The notes below the pieces were generated by a model, which made no database searches, was not told the origin of the DNA, and worked only from the letters and a program-made list of their open reading frames with translations. DNA of 52,336 nt from an uncultured Bacteroidota bacterium (GTDB taxonomy: Bacteria; Bacteroidota; Bacteroidia; Chitinophagales; LD1), in NCBI GenBank assembly GCA_937894725.1, contig CALAYL010000053.1, positions 1 to 52,336 of the forward strand, written 5' to 3'. Shown piece by piece: positions 34,127 through 43,167 of this stretch. Position 1 is the stretch's first letter. Every line of letters starts with the position of its first letter. Position numbers and translations under genes: made by a program.

Positions 34127-35035
34127 ATGCATTTCTGTACTATCTCTACTCACGACCATGCTTACAAAGTTTTTGCACTTTGTGAATCGTTGCGGGTGGT
34201 GAATCCTAGATTCACACTCCATGCGTTGTTTATAGATAAATTGCCCGATAGCAGACCACAGGCACAGCTAAGTTTGTATGCCCTAGATACAGTGAATGAA
34301 GCAGGCTTGGGCAATGACATTATTGAAAAATACAAATCAAAATCGGACAAACTCCGATGGAGTTTGAAGCCTGTTTTTTTGAAAAAAATATTGCTTTCAC
34401 AAACATTGGATGCCGTCATTTATCTCGACAATGATCTATGTTTTTTTGATGATTATTCCTTCTTATTTGAGTTGTTAAAGGACCATACTTTTCTCCTAAC
34501 ACCGCATCATTATGAACATTCTCCGTATCATCAGCAAAACATGCTCGAAGCCAATTTCAGAGTTGGATTGTACAATGCGGGTTTTGTAGGGGCAAGTAAA
34601 CTTTCTATCGAAACACTTGACTGGTGGGCTTCATGTTGTTTGTATCGATGTGAAAAGAACGCATTTAGAGGAACTTTTGATGATCAAAAATATTTGGATT
34701 TAATTCCAGTGGTTGATGCTAAAGCGCATATCGTTCGTCATCAAGGTTGCAATGTAGCTGAGTGGAATGAAGCCGTATTGCTCCGTACGATACGCGATGA
34801 AAAAGTTTTCATAAATGCAATATATCCAGTCATTTTTGTTCATTTCAATCATACCACTATTCGAGCGATAATGCAAGGCAGAGAGGCTTTATTAAAGCCA
34901 TATTTTGAGCGCTACATTCAGCTTTTAAAAAAGTATCAACCGTTGCTTAAAGAAGAAAATCTATACAAGTCACCAGCATTAATAGATTATTTAAAATACA
35001 CAATTTGGCGCGTGTTTACCCATTTTGGACTTTGA
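34127..35035 (+). CDS. GT-A-fold glycosyltransferase, GT8-like
   Basis: 302 residues, soluble. The start HFCTISTHDHAYKVFALCES is the first strand-helix of a nucleotide-diphospho-sugar transferase. VIYLDNDLCFFDD carries the metal-binding D101-x-D103. YNAGFVGASK (149-158) and TFDDQKYLDLIP (183-194) match the later conserved blocks of GT8-like enzymes. Donor and acceptor are unknown. It is a single gene, far from the Wza-Wzc-WecA cassette, and is preceded by a palindromic repeat. Confidence 0.8.
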   Translation: MHFCTISTHDHAYKVFALCESLRVVNPRFTLHALFIDKLPDSRPQAQLSLYALDTVNEAGLGNDIIEKYKSKSDKLRWSLKPVFLKKILLSQTLDAVIYLDNDLCFFDDYSFLFELLKDHTFLLTPHHYEHSPYHQQNMLEANFRVGLYNAGFVGASKLSIETLDWWASCCLYRCEKNAFRGTFDDQKYLDLIPVVDAKAHIVRHQGCNVAEWNEAVLLRTIRDEKVFINAIYPVIFVHFNHTTIRAIMQGREALLKPYFERYIQLLKKYQPLLKEENLYKSPALIDYLKYTIWRVFTHFGL

Positions 35036-35066
35036 ATTAGCGGTAGTTGCTCTTATCTAAACTGTA

Positions 35067-35867
35067 TTAGAGATAAAACTTAAAGTTGTGTTCAGACAAA
35101 TACTTTTCTTTCTCTCGATAGCTAGGCATGATGCGCTCTACTAGATTCCAAAATCTATCGGAATGGTTGGGATGGATAAGGTGCGCAAGTTCGTGGATAT
35201 ATACATAGTCCACTACATCATCTGGTGCAAAAAGTAACCTCAACGAAATATTAATATTGCCTTGACTTGAGCAGCTGCCCCAATTGCTGGTGTTGTATTT
35301 CAGTTTTACTGCATTGATGTGTTTGCCAAAATAGCGATTGTTGAGTTCGTGAATTCTATCACGAACGATTGGTAAAAAAAACTTAGTCAAACATTTTGCC
35401 ACCAAGTAGCTAGTCGTACTTTCACGCGCCTCGTCAGTTAACCCTTTGGCCAATAAAATAGCAATTTTATTATTATAGATTCGAGCGGTGCTCTTCTTTT
35501 GATCTTGGGTAAAAATGGTGAGATAAAAATCGTATTTGCCCATTTTTAGCACCTCGCCATTCACATACTTTCGTTGGGGTAGATGGTCGAGTAGTTCTGG
35601 TTTTTCACCCAGCTTTGTTTTGGCCCATTGAATAAAATGGTCTATGTTTTTTCGTTGTTCGTCTTTCGATTGTTTACTATTTATCTTAATCGTTATTCCC
35701 TTAGCGTTGACCAATACACGATTGTTAAATCTATCTTCAAATAAAATCACCACCGGTACTGACATGCCGTTTACATCTATCTCATAGCTGTCTTTCCGCT
35801 TGCTGGTAATAGGGGCGGGTGGAGGCGTAAGCGTACTTATGATATTATCAAACAAGGAGAGTAGCAT
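35067..35867 (-). CDS. YgjP/M48-like metallopeptidase (DUF45)
   Basis: 266 residues. The zinc motif H225-E-L-A-H229 with H235 in YIHELAHLIHPNHSDRFW, preceded by NTSNWGSCSSQGNINIS, is the hallmark of the YgjP-like metallopeptidase family. The N-terminal half is beta-rich with no export signal, so it is probably cytoplasmic. Natural substrates are not known. It starts 35 nt after the ComEC stop and is likely co-transcribed. Confidence 0.85.
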   Translation of the reverse strand: MLLSLFDNIISTLTPPPAPITSKRKDSYEIDVNGMSVPVVILFEDRFNNRVLVNAKGITIKINSKQSKDEQRKNIDHFIQWAKTKLGEKPELLDHLPQRKYVNGEVLKMGKYDFYLTIFTQDQKKSTARIYNNKIAILLAKGLTDEARESTTSYLVAKCLTKFFLPIVRDRIHELNNRYFGKHINAVKLKYNTSNWGSCSSQGNINISLRLLFAPDDVVDYVYIHELAHLIHPNHSDRFWNLVERIMPSYREKEKYLSEHNFKFYL

Positions 35868-35902
35868 ACGCCAAAACTCGTTTGTTTTATCCTCATTTGT
35901 CT

Positions 35903-38083
35903 TTATTCTTTTTCCACAGTTGTTATTACTTTTTCTGTAGCTAAGTTTTGAACAAAGGCATAATCTGCTACATCATAATAACTCAGCCCCAAGGAGTCAC
36001 AAGCAGTTTTCCATTCTGCTACTCGCCAAGGTTTATTTGCACTGTCAAAGATGATTTTCTTTGGTTTGAAGCTGGATGCTACGGCAGCAATATTTACTTT
36101 TTTATTGCCAGACAAAATCAAAAAATCTACCGTGAAATCAGCATTTGGCAATGGGTTTAGAAACACCTCATTCACTTTTACAATTATCTTGGTGCCCACT
36201 TTGTGGAAGTAACCAAAAGGCAGCGATTGAAATCGAGTACTGTCTTTCAGACTATTTATATTGCACTCTTTTTCGATACCCAATGCCCACCAGTGGTGCA
36301 GTATATGAAAGAGCATTTGACTTTTATTGGCAAGTGTGGCACTATCGATATCCATCACTACGGATTGATTATCTATAAGGCAAACAGCGGAATGTTTTGG
36401 AATGTGATATACTACGAGTAGCGATTGATTTTTATTGGCTATCATTCTATTTGCCCTAGCTGCAGCAAATCCACAAAACACGAGTAGTGCGAGTAGTAGG
36501 TTTTTAGATTTTGGACGATAATAAAGTAGGATTAAACTACCCATAAGTATATAAAGTAAATACATTTCTGTTTGGCTGATATGGATCCGCTCGATAAGTG
36601 AACCGGGCAATTTTTCGATAAAATAAATCACTTTATTCAAATAAAAAATAAGCCAATACAGTACCCAGCCTACCCACTTGCTTGCCCAGGCTATTTTACC
36701 TACGATAAATAATACCATACCGATGTAAATAATAATATTGCTAATCGGAATTACAATCAAATTGGAAATGATAAACCATACTGGAAATTGATGAAAGTAG
36801 TATAAACCAATAGGAAAAGTAGCTAACTGTGCCGCTACAGATACGGATGTTACGGACCATATAAAAGATAAGATTTTATTTTTAACTACCCACTGTTTAT
36901 GAATGATAGGGTACAAAACGACTATACCTAACACCGCTAAATAAGAAAGTTTGAACCCTACTTCGGTGATGAGATATGGATTGTAAAGCAATAGGCACAA
37001 ACAGGAAACCGCCAAAATATTGAACATATTCGCATCGCGCTTGATAGCCTTGGCCACTACAAAAAAACTAAACATTACTACCGCTCGCATCACCGATGGT
37101 GCTAATCCTGTAAGAATAGCATACAACATCATGCCCATAATTAATATCAACGCTTTTGGGATGCGAAGCTTGGGGTATTTATCCATCCATGCAAGTAGAA
37201 ATTGTAATGCAAGGAAAATAATACCTACATGCAGTCCGCTCACACTCATTACATGAAGCGCGCCACTACTGGCATAGGCTTGCACTATGTCGCTGCTCAT
37301 ATCATCTCTAAATCCTAGCAAAATAGCGCCTGCCACAGCTCGCTCATCGAGGGTAGGGATGTGTCTATATAATATCTTTATGAAGTATTCACGTAGCGCA
37401 TACACATTTGAAAAAAGCCGATTTCCAGAACCTCTTTTCAGCAATTTGATTTGCTCCTGAGATAGGTAGATTCGATAATAAATATTTCTGAAATGCTGAA
37501 ATTGCGCATAGTCGAATTCAAAGGGATTTTTAGGTTCATCGAGTAGCTGTGGTGCTCCCGAAAAAGCAACCACATCGCCATATCGAAAATTTTCGCTCAA
37601 GCTATCTGTGGGTAGCATCACTTGTATATAACCTGAGGTTGGATTGTTTTTGTGATTTTGAATAAGGGCACATTTCAAAAAAGTCGTCTTTGCCTTGCGA
37701 ATGGGTGGTTGGGTTATTTCCACAATATAGCTACCTTCTTTAAACTCACTTTGCAAAAAGTGTGTATCATCAAAAATAGCGGTGTGTAAAAACAATCGTA
37801 GCATTCCCAATAGAAAAAAAGCTAGCATAAAACTAACTCCCCAAACAAAGCGAAAACGATAATAACGTAAGGTGTTTTTTTGAAAATATCCCCACATTAC
37901 AATAGACGCAAAAGAAACGATAGCCATAGCAAGTCCTGCAATGATACAATGAAACTGAGCAATAAAATAGGTAGGCGAATGGACAAAGTGAAGTAAAGCA
38001 ATAGCGCTAATAACGCCCAATCCAAATGGTAATAGTATCCGCAATGCAGGCACATCATTCCAAAATGAGCGAAGATTATCCAT
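35903..38083 (-). CDS. comEC: ComEC/Rec2-family DNA-uptake channel protein
   Basis: 726 residues. The first about 90 residues are membrane segments, followed by a periplasmic OB-like region (about 100-220) and the multi-spanning competence core with AVAGAILLGFRDDM and VMSVSGLHVGIIFLAL. The last 200 residues are soluble, but I see no HxHxDH metallo-beta-lactamase motif, which full-length ComEC proteins carry. The protein should form the inner-membrane channel for single-stranded DNA during natural transformation. Followed by a YgjP-type peptidase gene; no other com genes are here. Confidence 0.87.
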   Translation of the reverse strand: MDNLRSFWNDVPALRILLPFGLGVISAIALLHFVHSPTYFIAQFHCIIAGLAMAIVSFASIVMWGYFQKNTLRYYRFRFVWGVSFMLAFFLLGMLRLFLHTAIFDDTHFLQSEFKEGSYIVEITQPPIRKAKTTFLKCALIQNHKNNPTSGYIQVMLPTDSLSENFRYGDVVAFSGAPQLLDEPKNPFEFDYAQFQHFRNIYYRIYLSQEQIKLLKRGSGNRLFSNVYALREYFIKILYRHIPTLDERAVAGAILLGFRDDMSSDIVQAYASSGALHVMSVSGLHVGIIFLALQFLLAWMDKYPKLRIPKALILIMGMMLYAILTGLAPSVMRAVVMFSFFVVAKAIKRDANMFNILAVSCLCLLLYNPYLITEVGFKLSYLAVLGIVVLYPIIHKQWVVKNKILSFIWSVTSVSVAAQLATFPIGLYYFHQFPVWFIISNLIVIPISNIIIYIGMVLFIVGKIAWASKWVGWVLYWLIFYLNKVIYFIEKLPGSLIERIHISQTEMYLLYILMGSLILLYYRPKSKNLLLALLVFCGFAAARANRMIANKNQSLLVVYHIPKHSAVCLIDNQSVVMDIDSATLANKSQMLFHILHHWWALGIEKECNINSLKDSTRFQSLPFGYFHKVGTKIIVKVNEVFLNPLPNADFTVDFLILSGNKKVNIAAVASSFKPKKIIFDSANKPWRVAEWKTACDSLGLSYYDVADYAFVQNLATEKVITTVEKE

Positions 38084-38203
38084 CTCAAAATGTCTTCGTG
38101 ATTTATAACTTGTATTTGAAAGTTACAATATTCTTTTTTGAAAAAAAAGAAATACATTTTATAATGTGCCTGTAAAGTAACGTAGTAGGGAGTAGAAAAT
38201 ACT

Positions 38204-40033
38204 TTATTGATTTTTAAACCTACTCGCTAGTTCATCAAAAGTAATCGTGATATAGGTATGGCGACCATTGGGTGCTACTGTAGGAAATTCACATGCAAAA
38301 AGCTCATCGGTAAGTGCTTTCATTTCTTGTTTGCTGAGCGATTGTCCATGCTTTATGCAGGTGCTTACGGCCAGTGATTTGGCAAGATTTTCTCTTTTTG
38401 AAAGCTTCGAAATAGATAGGTTGTTTTTAAACTCTTCTATCATTTCTTCAAAAAGTTTTTTTTCATTGTGTATAATCAAATCGGCTGGCAGTGCATGCAC
38501 TACAAATGTGTTTTGTCCAAAAGGTTGCACATCAAAACCGAGCGATTGTATATCTGATATGATTTCTTCAAATAGAGCAGTGTCTGCTTCGCTATATTCA
38601 ATTGTTACGGGAAATAGCTGTCGCTGTGAGGCTTTGCTATTGTGCGCCATTGATTTTATATATTGTTCAAAAAGGATTCGCTCATGAGCAGCTTGCTGAT
38701 CTATCAATATAAATCCTGATCGAATCGGACTTAGTACATATCGTTTTTGAAGTTGAAAGATTTGACTTTCTTCATGTATGATTTCTTCAAAAAGTTGTTC
38801 TTGAGCAGGGCTTTGCTTTTCATTTTCTATCCAGGCTCTTGATACTTTTGTTTCAAAAAGCGTCTCCCAATTTGACGTTGGTTTTTGCTGATTTTGCGTA
38901 AAGGTATCGTTGAAGTCGTGGGCTATTCTTTTTGGCTGATTAAGTGGAGTAGTGCCTTGCTGTATAAGCCAGTTGGGGCTTTGCTCAAAAGTGCCATTTT
39001 TATTCAAAGCATCTTCTTGATTAAAGTCAATGCTAGGCATCACGGCATAGGCGCCCAAAGCGTGTTTTACAGCTAGGTTTACGAAGGTATAGACCATACG
39101 CTCATCTTCAAACTTGACCTCGTATTTTTGTGGATGTACATTTACATCTATCCATTGTGGATTTACATCTATAAAGAGTACATAAAAAGGGAAACTTTCC
39201 TTTGGCAAAAGCTGATCAAAAGCATTCATCACTGCATGATGAATGTAGGCTGATTTGATAAACCGTTTGTTTACAAACAAAAATTGTTCCCCTCTGGTCT
39301 TTTTAGCTAATTCTGGTTTACCTACAAATCCGCTCACTCCCATGCCTTCTGGTTGCTCAGATACTGGCACAAGCTTCGATTCATATTTTGTATCAAAAAC
39401 CGCACATACCCGTTGTTTTAGATTGCCTGCTTTGTAATGAAATACTTTATTGTCATTAGAAAAAAGCTCCATTGACACATTGGGATAGGCAAGTGCTACT
39501 CGATTAAATTCATCAAAAATATGCCGCAGTTCTGCATTTTCTGTTTTCAAAAAATTTCTACGAGCTGGCACATTAAAAAACAAATTTTTGACCGATATAC
39601 TTGTGCCAGGAGGTGTCTGGCAAGGTTCCTGGCGGAGCACTTTCATACCCTCGATTTCGATTGCCGTACCTAGTGTTTGATCATGTAGTCGAGTTTTCAT
39701 CTCTACTTGCGCTATAGCAGCTACAGAAGCTAATGCCTCTCCACGAAAACCCATGGTGCGGATATTGAACAAATCATCGGCCGAGCGAATCTTAGAGGTG
39801 GCATGTTTTTCAAAACACATTCGGGCATCTGTTTCACTCATTCCCGAACCATTATCAATGATTTGGACAAGTGTTTTACCAGCGTTTTTGACGATGAGTT
39901 GTATATGATTTGCACCAGCGTCTATGCTGTTTTCAAGCAACTCTTTGACCAAGGATGCAGGCCGCTGAATCACTTCGCCAGCGGCTATTTGATTGGCAAT
40001 ATGGTCGGGTAAAAGTTGTATTCTGTTGGGCAT
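38204..40033 (-). CDS. mutL: DNA mismatch repair protein MutL
   Basis: 609 residues from the ATG at 40033 (MPNRIQLLPDHIANQIAAGE), the classical MutL start; an upstream in-frame ATG at 40084 would add 17 unusual residues. GHKL ATPase motifs: ENSIDAGANHI, IIDNGSGMSETDA and TMGFRGEALASVAAIAQ. The C-terminal domain has IDQQAAHERILFEQ in place of the endonuclease motif DQHAx2Ex4E (Gln for His), a form I recall in other Bacteroidota, and FPTVAPNGRHTYI near the end. It couples MutS recognition to strand excision. Confidence 0.95.
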   Translation of the reverse strand: MPNRIQLLPDHIANQIAAGEVIQRPASLVKELLENSIDAGANHIQLIVKNAGKTLVQIIDNGSGMSETDARMCFEKHATSKIRSADDLFNIRTMGFRGEALASVAAIAQVEMKTRLHDQTLGTAIEIEGMKVLRQEPCQTPPGTSISVKNLFFNVPARRNFLKTENAELRHIFDEFNRVALAYPNVSMELFSNDNKVFHYKAGNLKQRVCAVFDTKYESKLVPVSEQPEGMGVSGFVGKPELAKKTRGEQFLFVNKRFIKSAYIHHAVMNAFDQLLPKESFPFYVLFIDVNPQWIDVNVHPQKYEVKFEDERMVYTFVNLAVKHALGAYAVMPSIDFNQEDALNKNGTFEQSPNWLIQQGTTPLNQPKRIAHDFNDTFTQNQQKPTSNWETLFETKVSRAWIENEKQSPAQEQLFEEIIHEESQIFQLQKRYVLSPIRSGFILIDQQAAHERILFEQYIKSMAHNSKASQRQLFPVTIEYSEADTALFEEIISDIQSLGFDVQPFGQNTFVVHALPADLIIHNEKKLFEEMIEEFKNNLSISKLSKRENLAKSLAVSTCIKHGQSLSKQEMKALTDELFACEFPTVAPNGRHTYITITFDELASRFKNQ

Positions 40034-40087
40034 GGAAGCATTTAAAAATCGAACTGTGAAAGTAATAACTTTCAGCATATTCATAAA

Positions 40088-40119
40088 GAAAGCCCTCTGC
40101 TAAGTCGAAGAGAGCTTTC
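40088..40119 (-). terminator. Hairpin downstream of the TonB receptor gene
   Basis: An 11-bp stem, GAAAGCCCTCT against AGAGAGCTTTC with one mismatch, around a 10-nt loop, then TTTAT on the minus strand. It sits 51 nt past the receptor stop and before mutL. Confidence 0.5.
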
Positions 40120-40170
40120 AGAAATAAGCACTTGGTTTTGAGGGTTAGTCGTTAGATAAGAATCTCGTGT

Positions 40171-43002
40171 TTATTTCAAAAATTTGCCGTAATCAAATGT
40201 CCATGACACATAGTACAATGCGCCAATCTTCGGAGCTCCTACGGCTTCGATGTGACGATTGTTGTAAATGTTTGAACCACCTACTCTCAACGCAGAGTAA
40301 AGCTTATCGAATTCATAAGCTACTTGTAGGTCGAGGGTGTGGAAAGATGGCACTATACCATCTGCGAAAGCATTTTCCCACTTGTATGAGTTCACCCACT
40401 TGAAATTAGCCGTAAAGCCCAATCCTTTCCAAACTCTATAGCCTTCTATACCTACATTCACTTTGTGCTTAGGTGTGTTAAATCCAGATAACACCAAATT
40501 GCCTGATGTAGTAAGGTTTTTATCGTTTAAGTCGGTGTAAGTATAGTTTATATACGGTCTGATACCTTTGCCTACATAGTAGCGCACATCAATCATTGCT
40601 CCCCATGATGGTACTGTTTTGGCAGAGTTGGCCGTCACTTGGAGTACCGTATAGTTTTGTCCCAAAATTTGGTCTTCGCCAGATTGTTCTCCAGCTCTTC
40701 CTATGTTTGGTTGCACAACTCTTGTAAATCCTAAAAAGTCTTTATACCAGCTGTAGTATCCAGATAAGTCGATAGATAAGTTTCTGTTTATAAAATCGCC
40801 CTTATAACCAAAGTCGATAGAAGTTACACGCTCAAAACGCATTTTATCTACCGATGTTTTTTGTAAATATTTCACGGCATTTTCTGCTGAAGGCAGCGTA
40901 GCAGTATCATAATAGTTATTAAAATCTTTTAGCGACTCTAGGGTGTAGAGATTATCGTTTCCGTTGAGGTTACCTACGAGTGTGATTGGTCCCAGATTTA
41001 GGTTTATGTATTGATTTTGAAGTGTAGGGTTTCTAAATGCAGTAGCATATCCTAATCTAAAATTATGATCGCCAAAGTTTACTACCGCAGCTATTCTTGG
41101 CGATACTCTGGCCTTGAAGTTGCTGTTTTTATCCATACGTACGGTACCTATTATTCTCAAGTGGTCATTAAAAAATTTCCACTGACTTTGGAGATAAAAT
41201 GCAAATTCTTCATTTCTAATTTTTACAAATTGTCCATTCGGATTTGGGGAGCCATCGCCTATTGTATCGTTCGGACTCACTAGTGTATCCGAAAAGATAG
41301 TACCCGCAGAATTTGGCATATAGATTCTATACGAACCGCCCACTACCGCATCCCATTTTACAGGCGCTTTTTTCAAGATGTCGAAATTATACTGCCCCTC
41401 TACATGAAATAGCATCGATCTATCGATAAATTTAGACCCTAGACCAGATAGTCTTCCATCTTTAGTAATCACATTTTTTAAAGAGTCAAACTTTGCTGAG
41501 CCTGGCTGAACCCAACCTGTTTTATCAGCATAGAGAATTGCTGCTTTTTTAGCAGAGTCCACCATCCATTTTTTTGCTTCATTATCTGCATCAAAATCAT
41601 TTGTATATATACGAAGTGAGTCAAAATAGGAGGTATTGAAATTCGTGATATAGTCTGTCACTGATGCTTTAGAAATATTGATACCCGTAAATACGATATC
41701 GTACGAGTTACCCGCATTTTCTATTACGCCATAACCTCTCAAGAAAAAGTTTTTACCTTTCAATTCGAGCTTATGCTGCTGGAAAGTAATATCCTTAATT
41801 TGATATCGGTTTACCCCTTGATATACGGTAGATCCCATACCAAATTTGCCCATGTACATGATAGAGATATCGTTGGTGATTTTATAGTGTAATTCTCCTC
41901 CTAATTTTAAACTGTATGTATTATAATCAGTAAGCTTACTCTCCATATAGCCTGGCGCTTTGATATCAAGTACATTAGGATTAGCTACAGGATTAAAGTC
42001 TAGCCAGTTGTTGAGTCGTATCAATTTGTCTTTATCTTCTTGCGAAAAGGTAGGCGACACATCTGAAAGCGCTTTTTTACGAAGTATTTCCGATACATTT
42101 TGCTTGGTTTCAATATCGCCATAGCGATTGAGTGAGTCATCATCTGCTATCCAATCTTTGGTTTGCATGTATGAACCTGTCACTTTAAATGCCCATTTTT
42201 TGTTTTTACCGAATGCTTGGGCATATCTAAATTGACCTTCAAAATAAGGTGCTACACGGGTAGTCGCACCTCCTTTGATCATGGCCGAAAACCCCTGTAC
42301 ATCATAAGGGTCTTTAGATTTCATATTGATTACCCCCTGTAATGCACTAGCACCATACAAACCAGATGCCGCACCACTTATCACCTCTACGCTCTGAAGA
42401 TCCAGGTCATTGATACCAACTAGATTTCCCACTGGAAAATTTAATCCCGGTGCGGCATTGTCCACCCCATCAATGATTTGAAGTGAACGGACTGCTGAAG
42501 TGCCACCAAACCCTCGAAGGTTAATCGTTTTGAATGCAAACGAAGATGATACTACATCTATTCCTTTAAAATTTCCTATCCCTTGATAGAAGTCGCCCGA
42601 GGCAGAGTTTTTAATTTCTCTAACGCCCATTTTTTCAATTTGTACAGAGGCTTGCTTTATCGTTTCAGAAACTCTGGTCGAGGTTACTGTTACATCTTTC
42701 GTCAATACAGATGATGCGTTTAAGTTTACTACGTAGGATGTAGCAGCAGATACGGGCACTTCTTTTGAATCATAACCAACATATGAAAACACCAACACTT
42801 TCGCATTTGAAGGAATGGACAAGCTAAAATTTCCGTTAATATCTGTAGCTGTACCGATGGTGGTTTCTTTTACCACTACAGACGCTCCGATAAGTGCCTC
42901 TTTGGTATCTGGATCTAATACCCTACCAGTTATATTTCTATTTTGTGCAAAAAGTTGTGTTGAAAAAATAAATACAATAAGTGTAAGTATCCAATGTTTC
43001 AT
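40171..43002 (-). CDS. TonB-dependent outer membrane receptor with carboxypeptidase-like N-terminal domain
   Basis: 943 residues. Signal peptide (1-19, STQLFAQ); a carboxypeptidase-regulatory-like domain (20-105) with ITGRVLDPDTKEALIGASVV and GYDSKEV; a plug (about 110-235) with VISGAASGLYGASALQGVIN; then a 22-strand-type barrel ending in aromatic TFDYGKFLK. It imports an unknown ligand with TonB energy. No SusD partner follows, so it is more like a siderophore, vitamin or peptide receptor than a SusC. Followed by a terminator-like hairpin. An AACCTTTG element ends 4 nt before the ATG. Confidence 0.9.
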   Translation of the reverse strand: MKHWILTLIVFIFSTQLFAQNRNITGRVLDPDTKEALIGASVVVKETTIGTATDINGNFSLSIPSNAKVLVFSYVGYDSKEVPVSAATSYVVNLNASSVLTKDVTVTSTRVSETIKQASVQIEKMGVREIKNSASGDFYQGIGNFKGIDVVSSSFAFKTINLRGFGGTSAVRSLQIIDGVDNAAPGLNFPVGNLVGINDLDLQSVEVISGAASGLYGASALQGVINMKSKDPYDVQGFSAMIKGGATTRVAPYFEGQFRYAQAFGKNKKWAFKVTGSYMQTKDWIADDDSLNRYGDIETKQNVSEILRKKALSDVSPTFSQEDKDKLIRLNNWLDFNPVANPNVLDIKAPGYMESKLTDYNTYSLKLGGELHYKITNDISIMYMGKFGMGSTVYQGVNRYQIKDITFQQHKLELKGKNFFLRGYGVIENAGNSYDIVFTGINISKASVTDYITNFNTSYFDSLRIYTNDFDADNEAKKWMVDSAKKAAILYADKTGWVQPGSAKFDSLKNVITKDGRLSGLGSKFIDRSMLFHVEGQYNFDILKKAPVKWDAVVGGSYRIYMPNSAGTIFSDTLVSPNDTIGDGSPNPNGQFVKIRNEEFAFYLQSQWKFFNDHLRIIGTVRMDKNSNFKARVSPRIAAVVNFGDHNFRLGYATAFRNPTLQNQYINLNLGPITLVGNLNGNDNLYTLESLKDFNNYYDTATLPSAENAVKYLQKTSVDKMRFERVTSIDFGYKGDFINRNLSIDLSGYYSWYKDFLGFTRVVQPNIGRAGEQSGEDQILGQNYTVLQVTANSAKTVPSWGAMIDVRYYVGKGIRPYINYTYTDLNDKNLTTSGNLVLSGFNTPKHKVNVGIEGYRVWKGLGFTANFKWVNSYKWENAFADGIVPSFHTLDLQVAYEFDKLYSALRVGGSNIYNNRHIEAVGAPKIGALYYVSWTFDYGKFLK

Positions 43003-43167
43003 AGTGCAAAGGTTTGGTTTTAGAATTTGGTTTGCCGAATGTATAAAATTCTATCTGATTAAAGAATTTTAACAGAAAAAATTTAAGTGCTCGTTTCAAT
43101 ACACTACAAAAATGTAATCGAAAAAATGCCTTTACTGAATCATCAAAAATGAACTTAAAAACAGCAG

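Noticed and set aside
40034..40084. Longer MutL beginning at ATG 40084
   Set aside because: The extra 17 residues precede the conserved MutL start and are not family-like.
40171..43002. TonB receptor considered as a SusC
   Set aside because: No SusD gene is adjacent and the plug lacks features I would use to call SusC.
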